Notes under the pieces: model-generated
Seen by the model: only the letters and a program-made list of their open reading frames with translations
Told to the model about the DNA's origin: nothing
Databases searched by the model: none
From: Desulfobacterales bacterium
Lineage (GTDB): Bacteria; Desulfobacterota; Desulfobacteria; Desulfobacterales; Desulfobacteraceae
Length of the DNA stretch: 8,521 nt
Assembly (NCBI GenBank): GCA_022361095.1
Contig: JAKSBO010000204.1
Span: 1 to 8,521 of the forward strand
Direction of reading: 5' to 3'
Shown: in pieces, positions 1-6,778 of the stretch
Position numbering within the stretch: position 1 is the stretch's first letter
Layout of the letters: the number at the start of each line of letters is the position of its first letter
Position numbers and translations under genes: made by a program

Positions 1-147
1 CAAATCCTGAAAATCAACCCAGGATACAGATTTTCCATGAAGCTGTATCACATTATTCGGAAATCTACGGATTTTCACAGTATCATTGTCAGACTGTAAA
101 AACATTCCATCTGTTATTATTTTTTTCAATTCAGATATCGTTTTCAT
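1..147 (-). CDS. Hypothetical protein, N-terminal part only (cut by window start)
   Basis: An open frame of 49 codons starts at ATG 147-145 and runs off the left edge without a stop. The start is supported by a good Shine-Dalgarno sequence, AGGAG at 154-158 on the minus strand, 6 bases before the ATG. The visible protein begins MKTISELKKIITDGMF and continues with a mixed polar/hydrophobic stretch ending SWVDFQDL. It shows no signal peptide, membrane segment or motif that I recognise. The coding sequence is clearly more AT-rich than the other genes here and lies just downstream of the 3' end of tRNA-Sec, a known type of integration site, so it may belong to acquired DNA. Function unknown. Confidence 0.6.
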   Translation of the reverse strand, partial: MKTISELKKIITDGMFLQSDNDTVKIRRFPNNVIQLHGKSVSWVDFQDL

Positions 148-157
148 AAACCACTCC

Positions 158-185
158 TTTGGAATGATTTTGGAAAGTTTTGGAA
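158..185. repeat. Three phased TTTGGAA repeats upstream of the left-edge gene
   Basis: TTTGGAA occurs at 158-164, 169-175 and 179-185, with start-to-start spacings of 11 and 10 bases, about one helical turn. A weaker fourth copy (TTTAGGAA) begins near 190. The block sits directly upstream of, and partly overlaps, the ribosome binding site of the minus-strand gene at 147. The phasing would suit a repressor or activator site controlling that gene, but no regulator is identified and chance in AT-rich DNA is possible. Confidence 0.35.
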
Positions 186-226
186 TGAATTTAGGAAATG
201 TAATAGATTGAAATTATAGATAAAAA

Positions 227-324
227 TGGCGGAAGCACATGGGAATCGAACCCACCCGCGAGGGTATTAGCCCCGCACATCGGATTTGAAGTCCGAGGGC
301 CCCACCAGTGAGCCGCGTGCTTCC
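227..324 (-). tRNA. selC: tRNA-Sec, anticodon TCA (selenocysteine tRNA)
   Basis: On the minus strand the 5' end is GGAAGCAC (324-317), which pairs with GTGCTTCC (238-231) to give the 8-bp acceptor stem diagnostic of bacterial tRNA-Sec. G at 230 is the discriminator and CCA is encoded at 229-227. The anticodon stem UCGGA/UCCGA encloses the loop CTTCAAA, with anticodon TCA at 289-287, the complement of UGA. A long variable arm (GCGGGG paired with CCC and CGC) and a T-loop TTCGATT complete the fold. Total length is 98 bases, close to E. coli selC, whose CTTCAAA loop is identical. The product is charged with serine, converted to selenocysteinyl-tRNA by SelA, and delivered to SECIS-marked UGA codons by SelB. 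It implies that the genome encodes selenoproteins, none of which I see here. selC genes are also known integration targets for genomic islands. Confidence 0.97.
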
Positions 325-337
325 GTAATCTGTATAA

Positions 338-365
338 AATATACTTTTAGGGTGTTGCTTGTCAA
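338..365 (-). promoter_or_regulatory. sigma70-type promoter of selC
   Basis: On the minus strand a perfect -35 hexamer TTGACA lies at 365-360 and a -10 hexamer TATATT at 343-338, separated by 16 bases. The tRNA 5' end is 13 bases past the -10, which leaves a short leader for RNase P removal. It gives selC transcription independent of the HAD gene upstream. Confidence 0.75.
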
Positions 366-445
366 TTTGTTTTAGAAGTCCCAATAAATAGGCGTATTGC
401 AGAGATTGGCTTTTCGTTCCGGCATTGATTACTTTCTTGGTTTCC

Positions 446-1063
446 TTAAAATACCGGCTCTTTGATCATGGAATGAATTTGGTCCCAGGACCTGCACCGA
501 ACCAGGTTGTCGTGTGTACCGCACTCTCTGTTCCAGGGCCGATGGATCAGTGCTGTGGGCACGCCCATGTCCTGGGCCAGGAACAGGGCCATCTCCGGGG
601 AATCTTCCACGGCAAGATCGTAATTCATCATGGATAGTTCCTCCTTTGAAATGGCCAGGGACATGTCATTTCCGGGGCGGTTGTACTTATCCACCATGAT
701 GAATCCCCTGAACGGTACATCTTTTCTTTCAAGCCAGGCCAGGGTTGCGTCCTGGGCTGAGGTTGGCCGCCCGGTCACAATGTCAATGGTGTGCCCCATA
801 TCAGCCCAGGCTTTCAGGGTTTCAACCGCCCCTTCCACCGGTTCAAATCCCAAAAGAAAATCAGACTGATGAACCAGGTCGAAAAAATATTGAAACTCAT
901 TATCCGTCAACTGGAAACAATGTTTTAAATCAAAACCGGTCAGGTCTTCAAAGGAGACGGTCTTACCAAATTCCTGGGCCACAACATCCGGATAAGTTTC
1001 TGTGGTTCTGGATACGACATCATCCACATCTACATATATCGTTTTGGCTTGAAAACCGGTCAC
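446..1063 (-). CDS. HAD-superfamily phosphatase, 5'(3')-deoxyribonucleotidase (NT5C)-like
   Basis: The 205-residue protein has the HAD phosphatase motifs in order. Motif I is the DVDD sequence at residues 12-15, with Asp12 the expected nucleophile and Asp14 the general acid. Motif II is TGRP at 97-100. Motif III would be a Lys near 126 or 140. The motif IV acid pair is Glu153-Asp154 in AVEDSPE. The cap-insert pattern and the late VEDSPE most resemble the NT5C / 5'-nucleotidase group, whose known members dephosphorylate (deoxy)nucleoside monophosphates in the cytoplasm. The exact substrate cannot be read from sequence. There is no signal peptide. The start is GTG at 1063-1061, with GAGGG (1071-1075, minus strand) 7 bases upstream; no early in-frame ATG competes. 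It is divergent from modF and points toward selC, with no clear terminator between them. Confidence 0.85.
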   Translation of the reverse strand: MTGFQAKTIYVDVDDVVSRTTETYPDVVAQEFGKTVSFEDLTGFDLKHCFQLTDNEFQYFFDLVHQSDFLLGFEPVEGAVETLKAWADMGHTIDIVTGRPTSAQDATLAWLERKDVPFRGFIMVDKYNRPGNDMSLAISKEELSMMNYDLAVEDSPEMALFLAQDMGVPTALIHRPWNRECGTHDNLVRCRSWDQIHSMIKEPVF

Positions 1064-1218
1064 TTGTCTACCCTCTCCCGTTACACATTTAATACAATGT
1101 TGTTTCCCATTGATGGCTTTTAGCAGAATATCAGGCGTTTTGCAAAACCAATTGTTTAAATACGGATAAAGAAAAATTCAAGCTTGCTGAAATTCCAAGA
1201 ACCTGGTTGAATACGCCC

Positions 1219-2619
1219 ATGAAAATTTCAAATGTAAAAATATCTGATTTAAATATTCCCTTGTTTGACGCTTCTCCCGGCCAGTTTTGGTGCATCCTGG
1301 GTCAAAACAGGTCCGGCATTGACACGTTTTTCAGCCTGTTATCCTCCGGCCACCCAACAATTCCGGAAGCGGAGATCTGCCTGCCCAAAGATATGGGAAT
1401 TCTCTCCTTTGCCGGGCAGCAGGAGGTATTTGAACAGGAACTTAAAAACGATGATTCCGATTACATGGACCGTCTGGATCCGGGCACCTTGGCCCGGGCC
1501 TTTATCCATGATCCGGAGAAATACACGGATATGATCCGCGCCTTTGGCATGGATCACGTTCTTGATCAGGGTTACCGGCAGCTCTCCACGGGCCAGACAA
1601 GAAAATTGCTGCTGCTGTCCAGGATCTCTTCTGGCAGCCGATGGCTGCTGATCCAATCCCCCTTTGACGGCTTGGATAAGGCAGGGTGCGGGCAGCTCGA
1701 TCTTGCTCTGGATCATTGCAGAGGTTGCGGAATGGGAATTCTGGCCTTTGTTTATGATCCCGGAGACATCCCGGCAAGCGCCACCCACATTGCGGTGATT
1801 GAACATGGGCACATCTCCCTTAAAGGCCCGCGGCAGGATATTTTACCCGGATTGGTTGAATGGCAGGGACAGGCAAATTTTTCAGCAGATCTGGCTGATT
1901 TAAAGCCCGAAGACGTTGCTGTTTCCCAAGATGGCAAATCCAAAGAGACGACGCATTCCCGGGAATTGGTCAGGCTTGAAGACGGCCATGCGGGATATTC
2001 AGGTGAACCGGTTTTTTCCCATCTTAACCTGTGCATCCATACGGGCGGCCATACCTTGGTATCCGGCCCCAATGGCTGCGGCAAATCAACCCTCCTGCAG
2101 GTCATCACAGGAGACCATCCCGCCTGTTACCGGAACCGGTTGTGGATATTCGGCACCCGCCGGGGCACCGGAGAGTCCATCTGGGAGTTGAAAAAAGGGA
2201 TGGGGATTGTCAGCACGGATTTTCACCGTAACTATCGGGTGGCCGGCAGTGTCCTGGATTGCGTGATGTCCGGTATTTATGACACCATTGGACTATACCA
2301 GCGCCCGGTCCCCGGAGATACAAAAAAAGCCATGGCCTGGCTGGAGCGAATCAGCCTGGCTGATAAAGCCCAGGCCCCTTTCCGAAGTCTTTCCTATGCA
2401 GACCAGCGCCTGGCCCTCATTGCCCGGGCTTTGATAAAACTGCCTGATCTTCTGGTTCTGGATGAACCCACCCACGGGCTGGACCGGGCCAACCGCAATG
2501 CGGTTCTTGACTTTTTAGGCCAGGTGGCAGCGGAACAATTAAGCACCATTTTATACGTCAGCCACAGGGAGGATGAGTTCAGGGCGTTTTTTGTCTCCCA
2601 CATTCGCATGGGTAATTAG
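1219..2619 (+). CDS. modF: ModF-like tandem ABC ATPase (putative molybdate-related ATP-binding protein)
   Basis: The 466-residue protein carries two ABC nucleotide-binding domains and no membrane segment, matching E. coli ModF in length and in stretches such as VTGDHP, RRG.GE.IW.LKK and LALI.RALIK.P.LL.LDEP. Domain 2 is intact at its catalytic sites: Walker A GPNGCGKST (283-291), Walker B LLVLDEP (411-417) and H-loop His449. Its signature is LSYADQ (391-396), with Ala where ModF has Gly. Domain 1 is degenerate: the Walker A position reads GQNRSGIDT (28-36), losing the Lys and Ser, and Walker B reads LLIQSPFDGLD (143-153), losing Asp and Glu, although its signature LSTGQ (122-126) is kept. The ATG at 1219 is chosen; a TTG at 1207 in the same frame would add 4 residues. 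Neither has a good ribosome binding site. The role of ModF is poorly defined. No modABC genes or ModE-type palindrome are present. It converges with dctM across 27 bases without a visible terminator. Confidence 0.85.
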   Translation: MKISNVKISDLNIPLFDASPGQFWCILGQNRSGIDTFFSLLSSGHPTIPEAEICLPKDMGILSFAGQQEVFEQELKNDDSDYMDRLDPGTLARAFIHDPEKYTDMIRAFGMDHVLDQGYRQLSTGQTRKLLLLSRISSGSRWLLIQSPFDGLDKAGCGQLDLALDHCRGCGMGILAFVYDPGDIPASATHIAVIEHGHISLKGPRQDILPGLVEWQGQANFSADLADLKPEDVAVSQDGKSKETTHSRELVRLEDGHAGYSGEPVFSHLNLCIHTGGHTLVSGPNGCGKSTLLQVITGDHPACYRNRLWIFGTRRGTGESIWELKKGMGIVSTDFHRNYRVAGSVLDCVMSGIYDTIGLYQRPVPGDTKKAMAWLERISLADKAQAPFRSLSYADQRLALIARALIKLPDLLVLDEPTHGLDRANRNAVLDFLGQVAAEQLSTILYVSHREDEFRAFFVSHIRMGN

Positions 2620-2646
2620 TGTTTGAACCCAAGTCAGGTGTAATCC

Positions 2647-3927
2647 TCAGGGGCCAAGAATGCGTGCCAGCCACATGGTCAACGGCGGATAAAAAGATAT
2701 CAGGATAAGATCCACAATGAGCACCAGTAAAAACGGCACGACACGACGGCTCACCGCCCCGATGCTCTGGCCGGAAATACTTGCCGAGACAATCAGGCAG
2801 ATGCCCATGGGCGGGGTGAGCATGCCGATGGCAAGATTGGCTACCACAATCACACCCAGTTGAACCGGATCTATACCCAGGTTGGGCACCATGGCCGTGA
2901 TCATGGGGACCAGCAGGATCAAGGAGGCTGTTGTTTCCACGAAAACGCCGGTAACCAGAAGCACAAGGTTTATCAAGAGCAGCAGGTATACCGGATTTTC
3001 CGTCATGCTCAAAAGTCCGCCTGCCAGGGCCTCCGGGATTTGTTCAATGGCAGCAATCCATGAAAACACATAGGCCGTGGAAATAATAAACATGACAATG
3101 GCGGAGGTGATGCCGGCCTGGCCGAATATCGGGAAGAGATCTTTGAACCGGATCTGCCGGTATACGGCCATGGAGACGATCAGGGCATAGACAACGGCCA
3201 CGGCTGCAGACTCTGTTGCCGTAAATACGCCTGAAAGAATGCCGCCTAGAATGATAACCGGCGCACCCAGGGCAAGCAGGGCATCTTTGGCTGTAATTGC
3301 CAGGCGTTGCCGGGAAAATTTGTTTTCCGGGGCAAATCCGTTTTTCCAGGAGATAAATGTGGCAACGGATATCAGGGAAATTGCGATGAGCAGGCCGGGC
3401 AGGATGCCTGCGGCAAAAAGTCTGGAAATGGAGGCACCCGTGAGAAATCCGAAAATAATCATGGGGATGGAAGGCGGAATCACCACGCCAAGTGATCCGC
3501 CTGCGGCCTGGACTGCTGCTGAAAAATCCGAAGGATACCCCGAGCGTTTCATGGCCGGAATCAGGATGGCACCCACGGCAGCCGCGTCGGCGGCGGCCGA
3601 GCCTGAAATCCCGGCAAAAAACATGGCTGAAACAATGGAGACCGCAGCCAGTCCGCCGGGCAGCCAGCCGGTCAGCGCATTGGCAAAGTCAATGAGCCGC
3701 TGGGACATCCCGCCCTTTTCCATGATGGTTCCGGCATACATGAACAGCGGCACAGCCATGAGGTGAAAGGAATCGGTGCCTGCCACCATGCGCTGGATCA
3801 CCACCATCAGGGAAAAATCACCCTGGACGGCAATGGCAACCAGGGAGGCCGTACCAATGGCAACGGCAATGGGGGTGTTGATCACAAACAGAAAAAACAG
3901 GGACAGAATTAAAATTTCAGTGATCAT
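2647..3927 (-). CDS. dctM: TRAP transporter large permease, DctM family
   Basis: A 426-residue, very hydrophobic inner-membrane protein of the usual DctM length, predicted to have about 12 membrane segments. Family hallmarks are visible: AVPLFMYAGTIMEKGGM (58-74), GWLPGGLA (87-94), the small-residue stretch GISGSAAADAA (106-116), IPPSIPMIIFG (150-160), GVFTATESAA (233-242) and NLAIGMLTPPMG (364-375). DctM is the Na+- or H+-coupled translocation subunit that takes substrate from the periplasmic DctP protein. Its ATG overlaps the dctQ stop codon by 4 bases (ATGA), and no independent Shine-Dalgarno is evident, so translation is probably coupled to dctQ. It is the last gene of the operon, ending in TGA at 2649-2647. 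Confidence 0.96.
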   Translation of the reverse strand: MITEILILSLFFLFVINTPIAVAIGTASLVAIAVQGDFSLMVVIQRMVAGTDSFHLMAVPLFMYAGTIMEKGGMSQRLIDFANALTGWLPGGLAAVSIVSAMFFAGISGSAAADAAAVGAILIPAMKRSGYPSDFSAAVQAAGGSLGVVIPPSIPMIIFGFLTGASISRLFAAGILPGLLIAISLISVATFISWKNGFAPENKFSRQRLAITAKDALLALGAPVIILGGILSGVFTATESAAVAVVYALIVSMAVYRQIRFKDLFPIFGQAGITSAIVMFIISTAYVFSWIAAIEQIPEALAGGLLSMTENPVYLLLLINLVLLVTGVFVETTASLILLVPMITAMVPNLGIDPVQLGVIVVANLAIGMLTPPMGICLIVSASISGQSIGAVSRRVVPFLLVLIVDLILISFYPPLTMWLARILGP

Positions 3928-4409
3928 GGGATTGTCCCGGGCCTGTTACACGTTTTGCAAACGCCTGCCAGGGCATGGATCAGAAAGATAATGCCACATA
4001 CGGGCACCACGGCCATAACAATCCATTTGGGAAGATTCAGGGCCGGTGTGATCTGGAGTTTGACAAACCAGGCAAATTTTGACCCCCAGACCACCATCAC
4101 GGTGAAAAGCACGATGCCGGCCAGGTAGGAGATCAGTTCCAGGATCCGTTTAAGGTTTTCCGGCAGGCGTTTGAAAACAGAGTCTACCCCCGGATGAAGC
4201 CCATGATAATAGGCCACGGTTGATCCGAAGAATGTCAGCCAGACCAGGATGATCCGGGCCAGTTCCTCGGACCAGAATAGCGAGTGATTCAATACATATC
4301 TGGAAAACACCTGGGAGACGACAATCATGGTCATGATAATGCCCATGATGCTGACCAGGATCTGGATATAATCGTTCAGGCGCCGGCTTAAATAAATCAA
4401 AGCTTTCAT
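3924..4409 (-). CDS. dctQ: TRAP transporter small permease, DctQ family
   Basis: The 161-residue protein has four predicted membrane helices at about residues 14-36, 52-70, 92-113 and 128-148. It carries the DctQ signature VFSRYVLNHSLFWSEELAR (34-52), where the RY and WSEELAR residues are the conserved part. DctQ binds DctM to form the membrane complex of a TRAP transporter. It lies 67 bases after dctP and overlaps dctM by 4 bases. The ATG at 4409-4407 has no convincing Shine-Dalgarno upstream. The C-terminus KTCNRPGTIP is polar with two cysteines. Confidence 0.94.
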   Translation of the reverse strand: MKALIYLSRRLNDYIQILVSIMGIIMTMIVVSQVFSRYVLNHSLFWSEELARIILVWLTFFGSTVAYYHGLHPGVDSVFKRLPENLKRILELISYLAGIVLFTVMVVWGSKFAWFVKLQITPALNLPKWIVMAVVPVCGIIFLIHALAGVCKTCNRPGTIP

Positions 4410-4449
4410 TATGAAATCAAGTAGTTATATTTCGATGGTATACGTACCT

Positions 4450-4477
4450 GTGTTTGGGCAACTTTTTGTTCAAACAC
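4450..4477 (-). promoter_or_regulatory. Intercistronic stem-loop between dctP and dctQ
   Basis: GTGTTTG (4450-4456) and CAAACAC (4471-4477) form a perfect 7-bp stem with a 14-base loop, and the stem touches the dctP stop codon. There is no following T-run in the minus direction, so it is not a full intrinsic terminator. In transporter operons such hairpins can protect the binding-protein mRNA and reduce downstream expression, which would fit the need for more DctP than DctQM. That role is inferred. Confidence 0.35.
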
Positions 4478-5460
4478 TATTTGACGGCATTGAGCATCTT
4501 GTTTAACAACGCCTGCACCCGGCTGTCGGCGTACAGATCCATATCTTTTAAACCCGCAACTTTGCGTCGGAACGCATCAATATCAGGATGTTCATTGATC
4601 TGCATACCCTTTTTCCTGAGCAGGGCCAGGCGGACCGAATTTTTGTTACGGTTATCCGCACGCTGGAACCTGGCTGCTTCGATCATGGATGAGGTGATCA
4701 AATCCTTGTCATCGGCGGAAAGACTGTTAAACCAGGCAAGGTTGGCCACATCAATATGGGGGGAGTATACATGGCGGGTCAGGGTCATATATTTCTGAAT
4801 TTCATAAAATTTATAGACCTCCATGACCCACAATGGATTTTCCTGTCCGTCAATGACGCCCTGTTCCAGTTCCGTATATATGGGCCAGGGCATGGGGGTC
4901 GGGTTGGCGCCGAGGGCCTGCCAGACCGCCTTGTGCAGGGCGGAAGACATCACCCGGATTTTCAGCCCCTTGATATCTTCGGGGGTGTGGGCGGCTCTTT
5001 TGCTGTTGGTCAGATTCCTGAAGCCGTTTTCGGAAAAGCAAATCCCCTTAAAGCCCGACGTCTCAAGGCTTTTTAAAATTTGCCGGCCCAGAGGGCCGTC
5101 CAGAATTTCATCTGCCTGGGCATGATCTTTAAATATAAAAGGATAGTTGATCACCCTGACAATGGGATCAAAGGTATCAAAAGGCCCGCCGGTTATAACG
5201 CCCATCTGGATGGTGCCCATCTGAATCTGCTGGAGGATTTCGGTTTCATTGCCCACGGATGCCGAGTGATACATTTTGACCTGCCAGGCATCACCTGCCT
5301 TCTCTTCAATCAGCGCTTTAAATTTTTCAGCAGCAATATACTGGGCTGATTCGGGTTTGGTAACCAACGCAAGTTTTATGGTTCTAGGGCCTGCCATTCC
5401 CAAAGACGTCCAGGTCAGCAGGATCACGATTGCCAGCGTTACAATTCCCGTGTTTTTCAT
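4477..5460 (-). CDS. dctP: TRAP transporter substrate-binding protein, DctP family
   Basis: The 327-residue protein begins with a signal peptide (KN, hydrophobic core, cleavage expected after GMA at residue 23) and so is periplasmic. DctP-family blocks are present: GFRNLTNSKR (146-155), GLKIRV (165-170) with Arg169 at the position that usually forms the carboxylate salt bridge, ALGANPTPMPWPIYTELEQG (182-201), and VIDGQENP (202-209) with the conserved Asn208. It captures the substrate and passes it to DctQM. The intact arginine suggests an organic acid, but the exact ligand cannot be told. A strong Shine-Dalgarno, AGGAG at 5466-5470 (minus strand), lies 5 bases before the ATG. It is the first gene of the dctP-dctQ-dctM operon and is divergent from the cytochrome gene. 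Confidence 0.96.
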   Translation of the reverse strand: MKNTGIVTLAIVILLTWTSLGMAGPRTIKLALVTKPESAQYIAAEKFKALIEEKAGDAWQVKMYHSASVGNETEILQQIQMGTIQMGVITGGPFDTFDPIVRVINYPFIFKDHAQADEILDGPLGRQILKSLETSGFKGICFSENGFRNLTNSKRAAHTPEDIKGLKIRVMSSALHKAVWQALGANPTPMPWPIYTELEQGVIDGQENPLWVMEVYKFYEIQKYMTLTRHVYSPHIDVANLAWFNSLSADDKDLITSSMIEAARFQRADNRNKNSVRLALLRKKGMQINEHPDIDAFRRKVAGLKDMDLYADSRVQALLNKMLNAVK

Positions 5461-5536
5461 GCCTTCTCCTTGAAATTACTAGGTTTTTGTCCAGACACTA
5501 TTGAGTTCCCGAACAAAATAAACCATTTTTTTACAG

Positions 5537-5565
5537 AAACTATTTAAAACATACGGTGAAGTCAA
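5537..5565 (-). promoter_or_regulatory. Possible promoter of the dctPQM operon
   Basis: On the minus strand, TTGACT (5565-5560) and TAGTTT (5542-5537) have a 17-base spacer. The -35 is good and the -10 matches the consensus only at T, A and the final T. It lies about 75 bases before the dctP start, leaving a leader with AT-rich sequence. No operator or sigma54 element was recognised in the 220-base divergent region. Tentative. Confidence 0.35.
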
Positions 5566-5606
5566 GGATTCAGAAATGCCCAAGGCGCCCATGACGAGAC
5601 CTTTTC

Positions 5607-5634
5607 TTGTTTTTTGCTGAAAACCTGTGATAAT
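5607..5634 (+). promoter_or_regulatory. Possible promoter of the cytochrome c / SYLF genes
   Basis: TTGTTT (5607-5612) and GATAAT (5629-5634) are separated by 16 bases, about 60 bases before the cytochrome start. The -10 is near consensus and the -35 is fair. The sequence is AT-rich, so a chance match cannot be excluded. Confidence 0.35.
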
Positions 5635-5693
5635 AATTCGGCCAGATCTTTTTCAAAGTTCTTGTTCAGTAACATAAAAAAAAGGATAAAAAA

Positions 5694-6050
5694 ATGAACA
5701 AAAAAGTGCTCACGACCTGCGTTGCCGCCTGCAGTATCATTGCAGGGCTATCATTGATCCCCGTATCCGGCATAATGGCCCAGAATACCGGCCGCCCTGA
5801 AATGACCCTGAACGGCGGCAGCAAAGGCCCTGTCCTATTTAAACATCAGCTTCACCAAAATGTTGTCAAGGATTGCGCCGTTTGTCACAAGGATTTTGAA
5901 AAAAAGCCGGGCGCTTTGGATGCGGCCAAAAAGGACGGTATCCTCAGAGCCAAGCAGGTGATGAATAAGACCTGTATCGCATGTCACCGGGCAAAAAGAG
6001 GCGCCGGAGAAAAATCCGGGCCTACCAGTTGCAATGCCTGTCACTCCTGA
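5694..6050 (+). CDS. Periplasmic triheme cytochrome c, c7/class III type
   Basis: The 118-residue precursor has a signal peptide (NKK, hydrophobic core, cleavage likely after IMA at residue 29). The mature part contains three CxxCH haem-binding motifs at 61-65, 94-98 and 113-117, with distal histidines His51 and His54 in LFKHQLH, the arrangement of cytochromes c3 and c7. The PTSCNACH end also matches the c7 pattern. Such proteins carry electrons in the periplasm between hydrogenases or dehydrogenases and membrane complexes. Only five histidines exist, while three bis-His haems need six: the place before CIACH that holds His in c7 reads VMNKT (89-93), so one haem may use Met90 or lack a strong sixth ligand. 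A weak Shine-Dalgarno AAGGA (5682-5686) precedes the ATG by 7 bases. It is followed after 46 bases by the SYLF gene, probably in one transcript. Confidence 0.9.
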   Translation: MNKKVLTTCVAACSIIAGLSLIPVSGIMAQNTGRPEMTLNGGSKGPVLFKHQLHQNVVKDCAVCHKDFEKKPGALDAAKKDGILRAKQVMNKTCIACHRAKRGAGEKSGPTSCNACHS

Positions 6051-6096
6051 TAGCGTATGCTGTCTATACTACCTGGATTTTAAAGGAGAGTTACAA

Positions 6097-6678
6097 ATGA
6101 AATACACAAAAATTTCTATTAGTCTGCTGACAGGCCTTTTCGCTCTATTTTGCACAGTTCCGGCGTTTGCGGATTCATGCACCAGTGCGATTAATGTGTT
6201 TAAGCGGGCCGAGGCGGTCCGGCCTTTTTTTGAAAACTGCTATGGATATGCGGTGTTTCCCACGGTGGGTAAGGGCGGCATCGTTGTTGTCGGCGGTGCC
6301 TATGGCCAGGGCCGGGTTTATCAGGACGGTCTGATCACCGGTACGGCCACCATTACCAAAATTTCCGTCGGGTTTCAGTTAGGCGGTCAGGCGTTTTCCG
6401 AAATTATTTTTTTCCAGGACAAGCGGGCCTATGATGAATTTACCGCCGGGTCATTTGAATTTGATGCCTCGCTGTCTGCTGTCGTGGTTACTGCAGGGGT
6501 CCAGGCCAGGGCCGGGAGTGACGGCGGCACCGCCGGGGCCAGTGCCGGGCCGGCCACGGGGGTCCAGGCAAAAACAAAGTATTATAAGGGTATGGCCGTA
6601 TTTATTCATGCCAAAGGCGGATTGATGTATGAGGCCGCTATTGGCGGGCAGAAGTTTGACGTCAACCTGTTTAAATAG
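6097..6678 (+). CDS. Exported SYLF (Ysc84-type) lipid-binding domain protein
   Basis: The 193-residue protein has a signal peptide (KYTK, hydrophobic core, cleavage after AFA at residue 25), so it is exported, probably to the periplasm. The rest is a SYLF/Ysc84 domain: GYAVFPTVGKGGIVVVGGAY (50-69), GQGRVYQDGLITGTATIT (70-87), SVGFQLGGQAFSEIIFF (90-106), then FDASLSAVVVTAGV. A Gly/Ala-rich segment (133-158) precedes the closing strand KGMAVFIHAKGGLMYEAAIGG. Eukaryotic SYLF domains bind phosphoinositides; the bacterial role is not settled, and a membrane-lipid or envelope function is the usual guess. The frame is open further upstream to 6034, but ATG 6097 is chosen because AGGAG (6084-6088) lies 8 bases before it and the signal peptide starts there. 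It probably shares a transcript with the cytochrome gene. Confidence 0.9.
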   Translation: MKYTKISISLLTGLFALFCTVPAFADSCTSAINVFKRAEAVRPFFENCYGYAVFPTVGKGGIVVVGGAYGQGRVYQDGLITGTATITKISVGFQLGGQAFSEIIFFQDKRAYDEFTAGSFEFDASLSAVVVTAGVQARAGSDGGTAGASAGPATGVQAKTKYYKGMAVFIHAKGGLMYEAAIGGQKFDVNLFK

Positions 6679-6699
6679 TTTTCGTAGAAAAACAGCCCC

Positions 6700-6778
6700 T
6701 TTTGCCTGATTTCTTCGTTGGGCAAAAATTTTAATCCTCGAAATATGTTATATGTTCCTCCGGTTAAAATTTTTGTCC
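6700..6778. repeat. Overlapping inverted repeats in the gap after the SYLF gene
   Basis: CAAAAATTTTAA (6723-6734) and TTAAAATTTTTG (6764-6775) are perfect 12-base inverted copies. The stem extends outward to GGG/TCC (6720-6722 with 6776-6778) through one G-T pair. The 29-base interior holds a tandem ATATGTT pair (6743-6756). A second, competing stem, TTTTGCC (6700-6706) with GGCAAAA (6721-6727), shares the left arm, so the two folds exclude each other. No long T-run follows, so this is not an obvious terminator. It may be a small palindromic mobile or REP-like element, a processing signal or a small RNA. I cannot tell whether it recurs in the genome. Confidence 0.5.

Noticed and set aside
326..445. 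Terminator for the HAD gene
   Set aside because: Only short 5-base complementary segments without a T-run were found, so the HAD transcript may continue into selC or end by other means.
745..1092. 115-codon plus-strand frame opposite the HAD gene
   Set aside because: The minus-strand frame carries ordered HAD motifs; this one has none and is rich in Pro and Arg as expected for an antisense shadow.
1064..1206. ModE or molybdenum-cofactor riboswitch control of modF
   Set aside because: No ModE-type long palindrome or recognisable riboswitch helices were found in this 143-base divergent region.
2620..2649. dctM TGA stop as a possible selenocysteine codon, given selC in the window
   Set aside because: DctM already has full family length at this TGA, and the following codons run antisense into modF with no SECIS-like hairpin evident.
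3239..3766. 175-codon open frame on the plus strand inside dctM
   Set aside because: It is the antisense shadow of strongly conserved DctM sequence, is low-complexity (Ala/Pro/Arg rich), and has no ribosome binding site.
6034..6096. Upstream extension of the SYLF gene to ATG 6034
   Set aside because: It would overlap the cytochrome gene and place 21 residues before a good signal peptide; AGGAG at 6084-6088 fixes the start at 6097.
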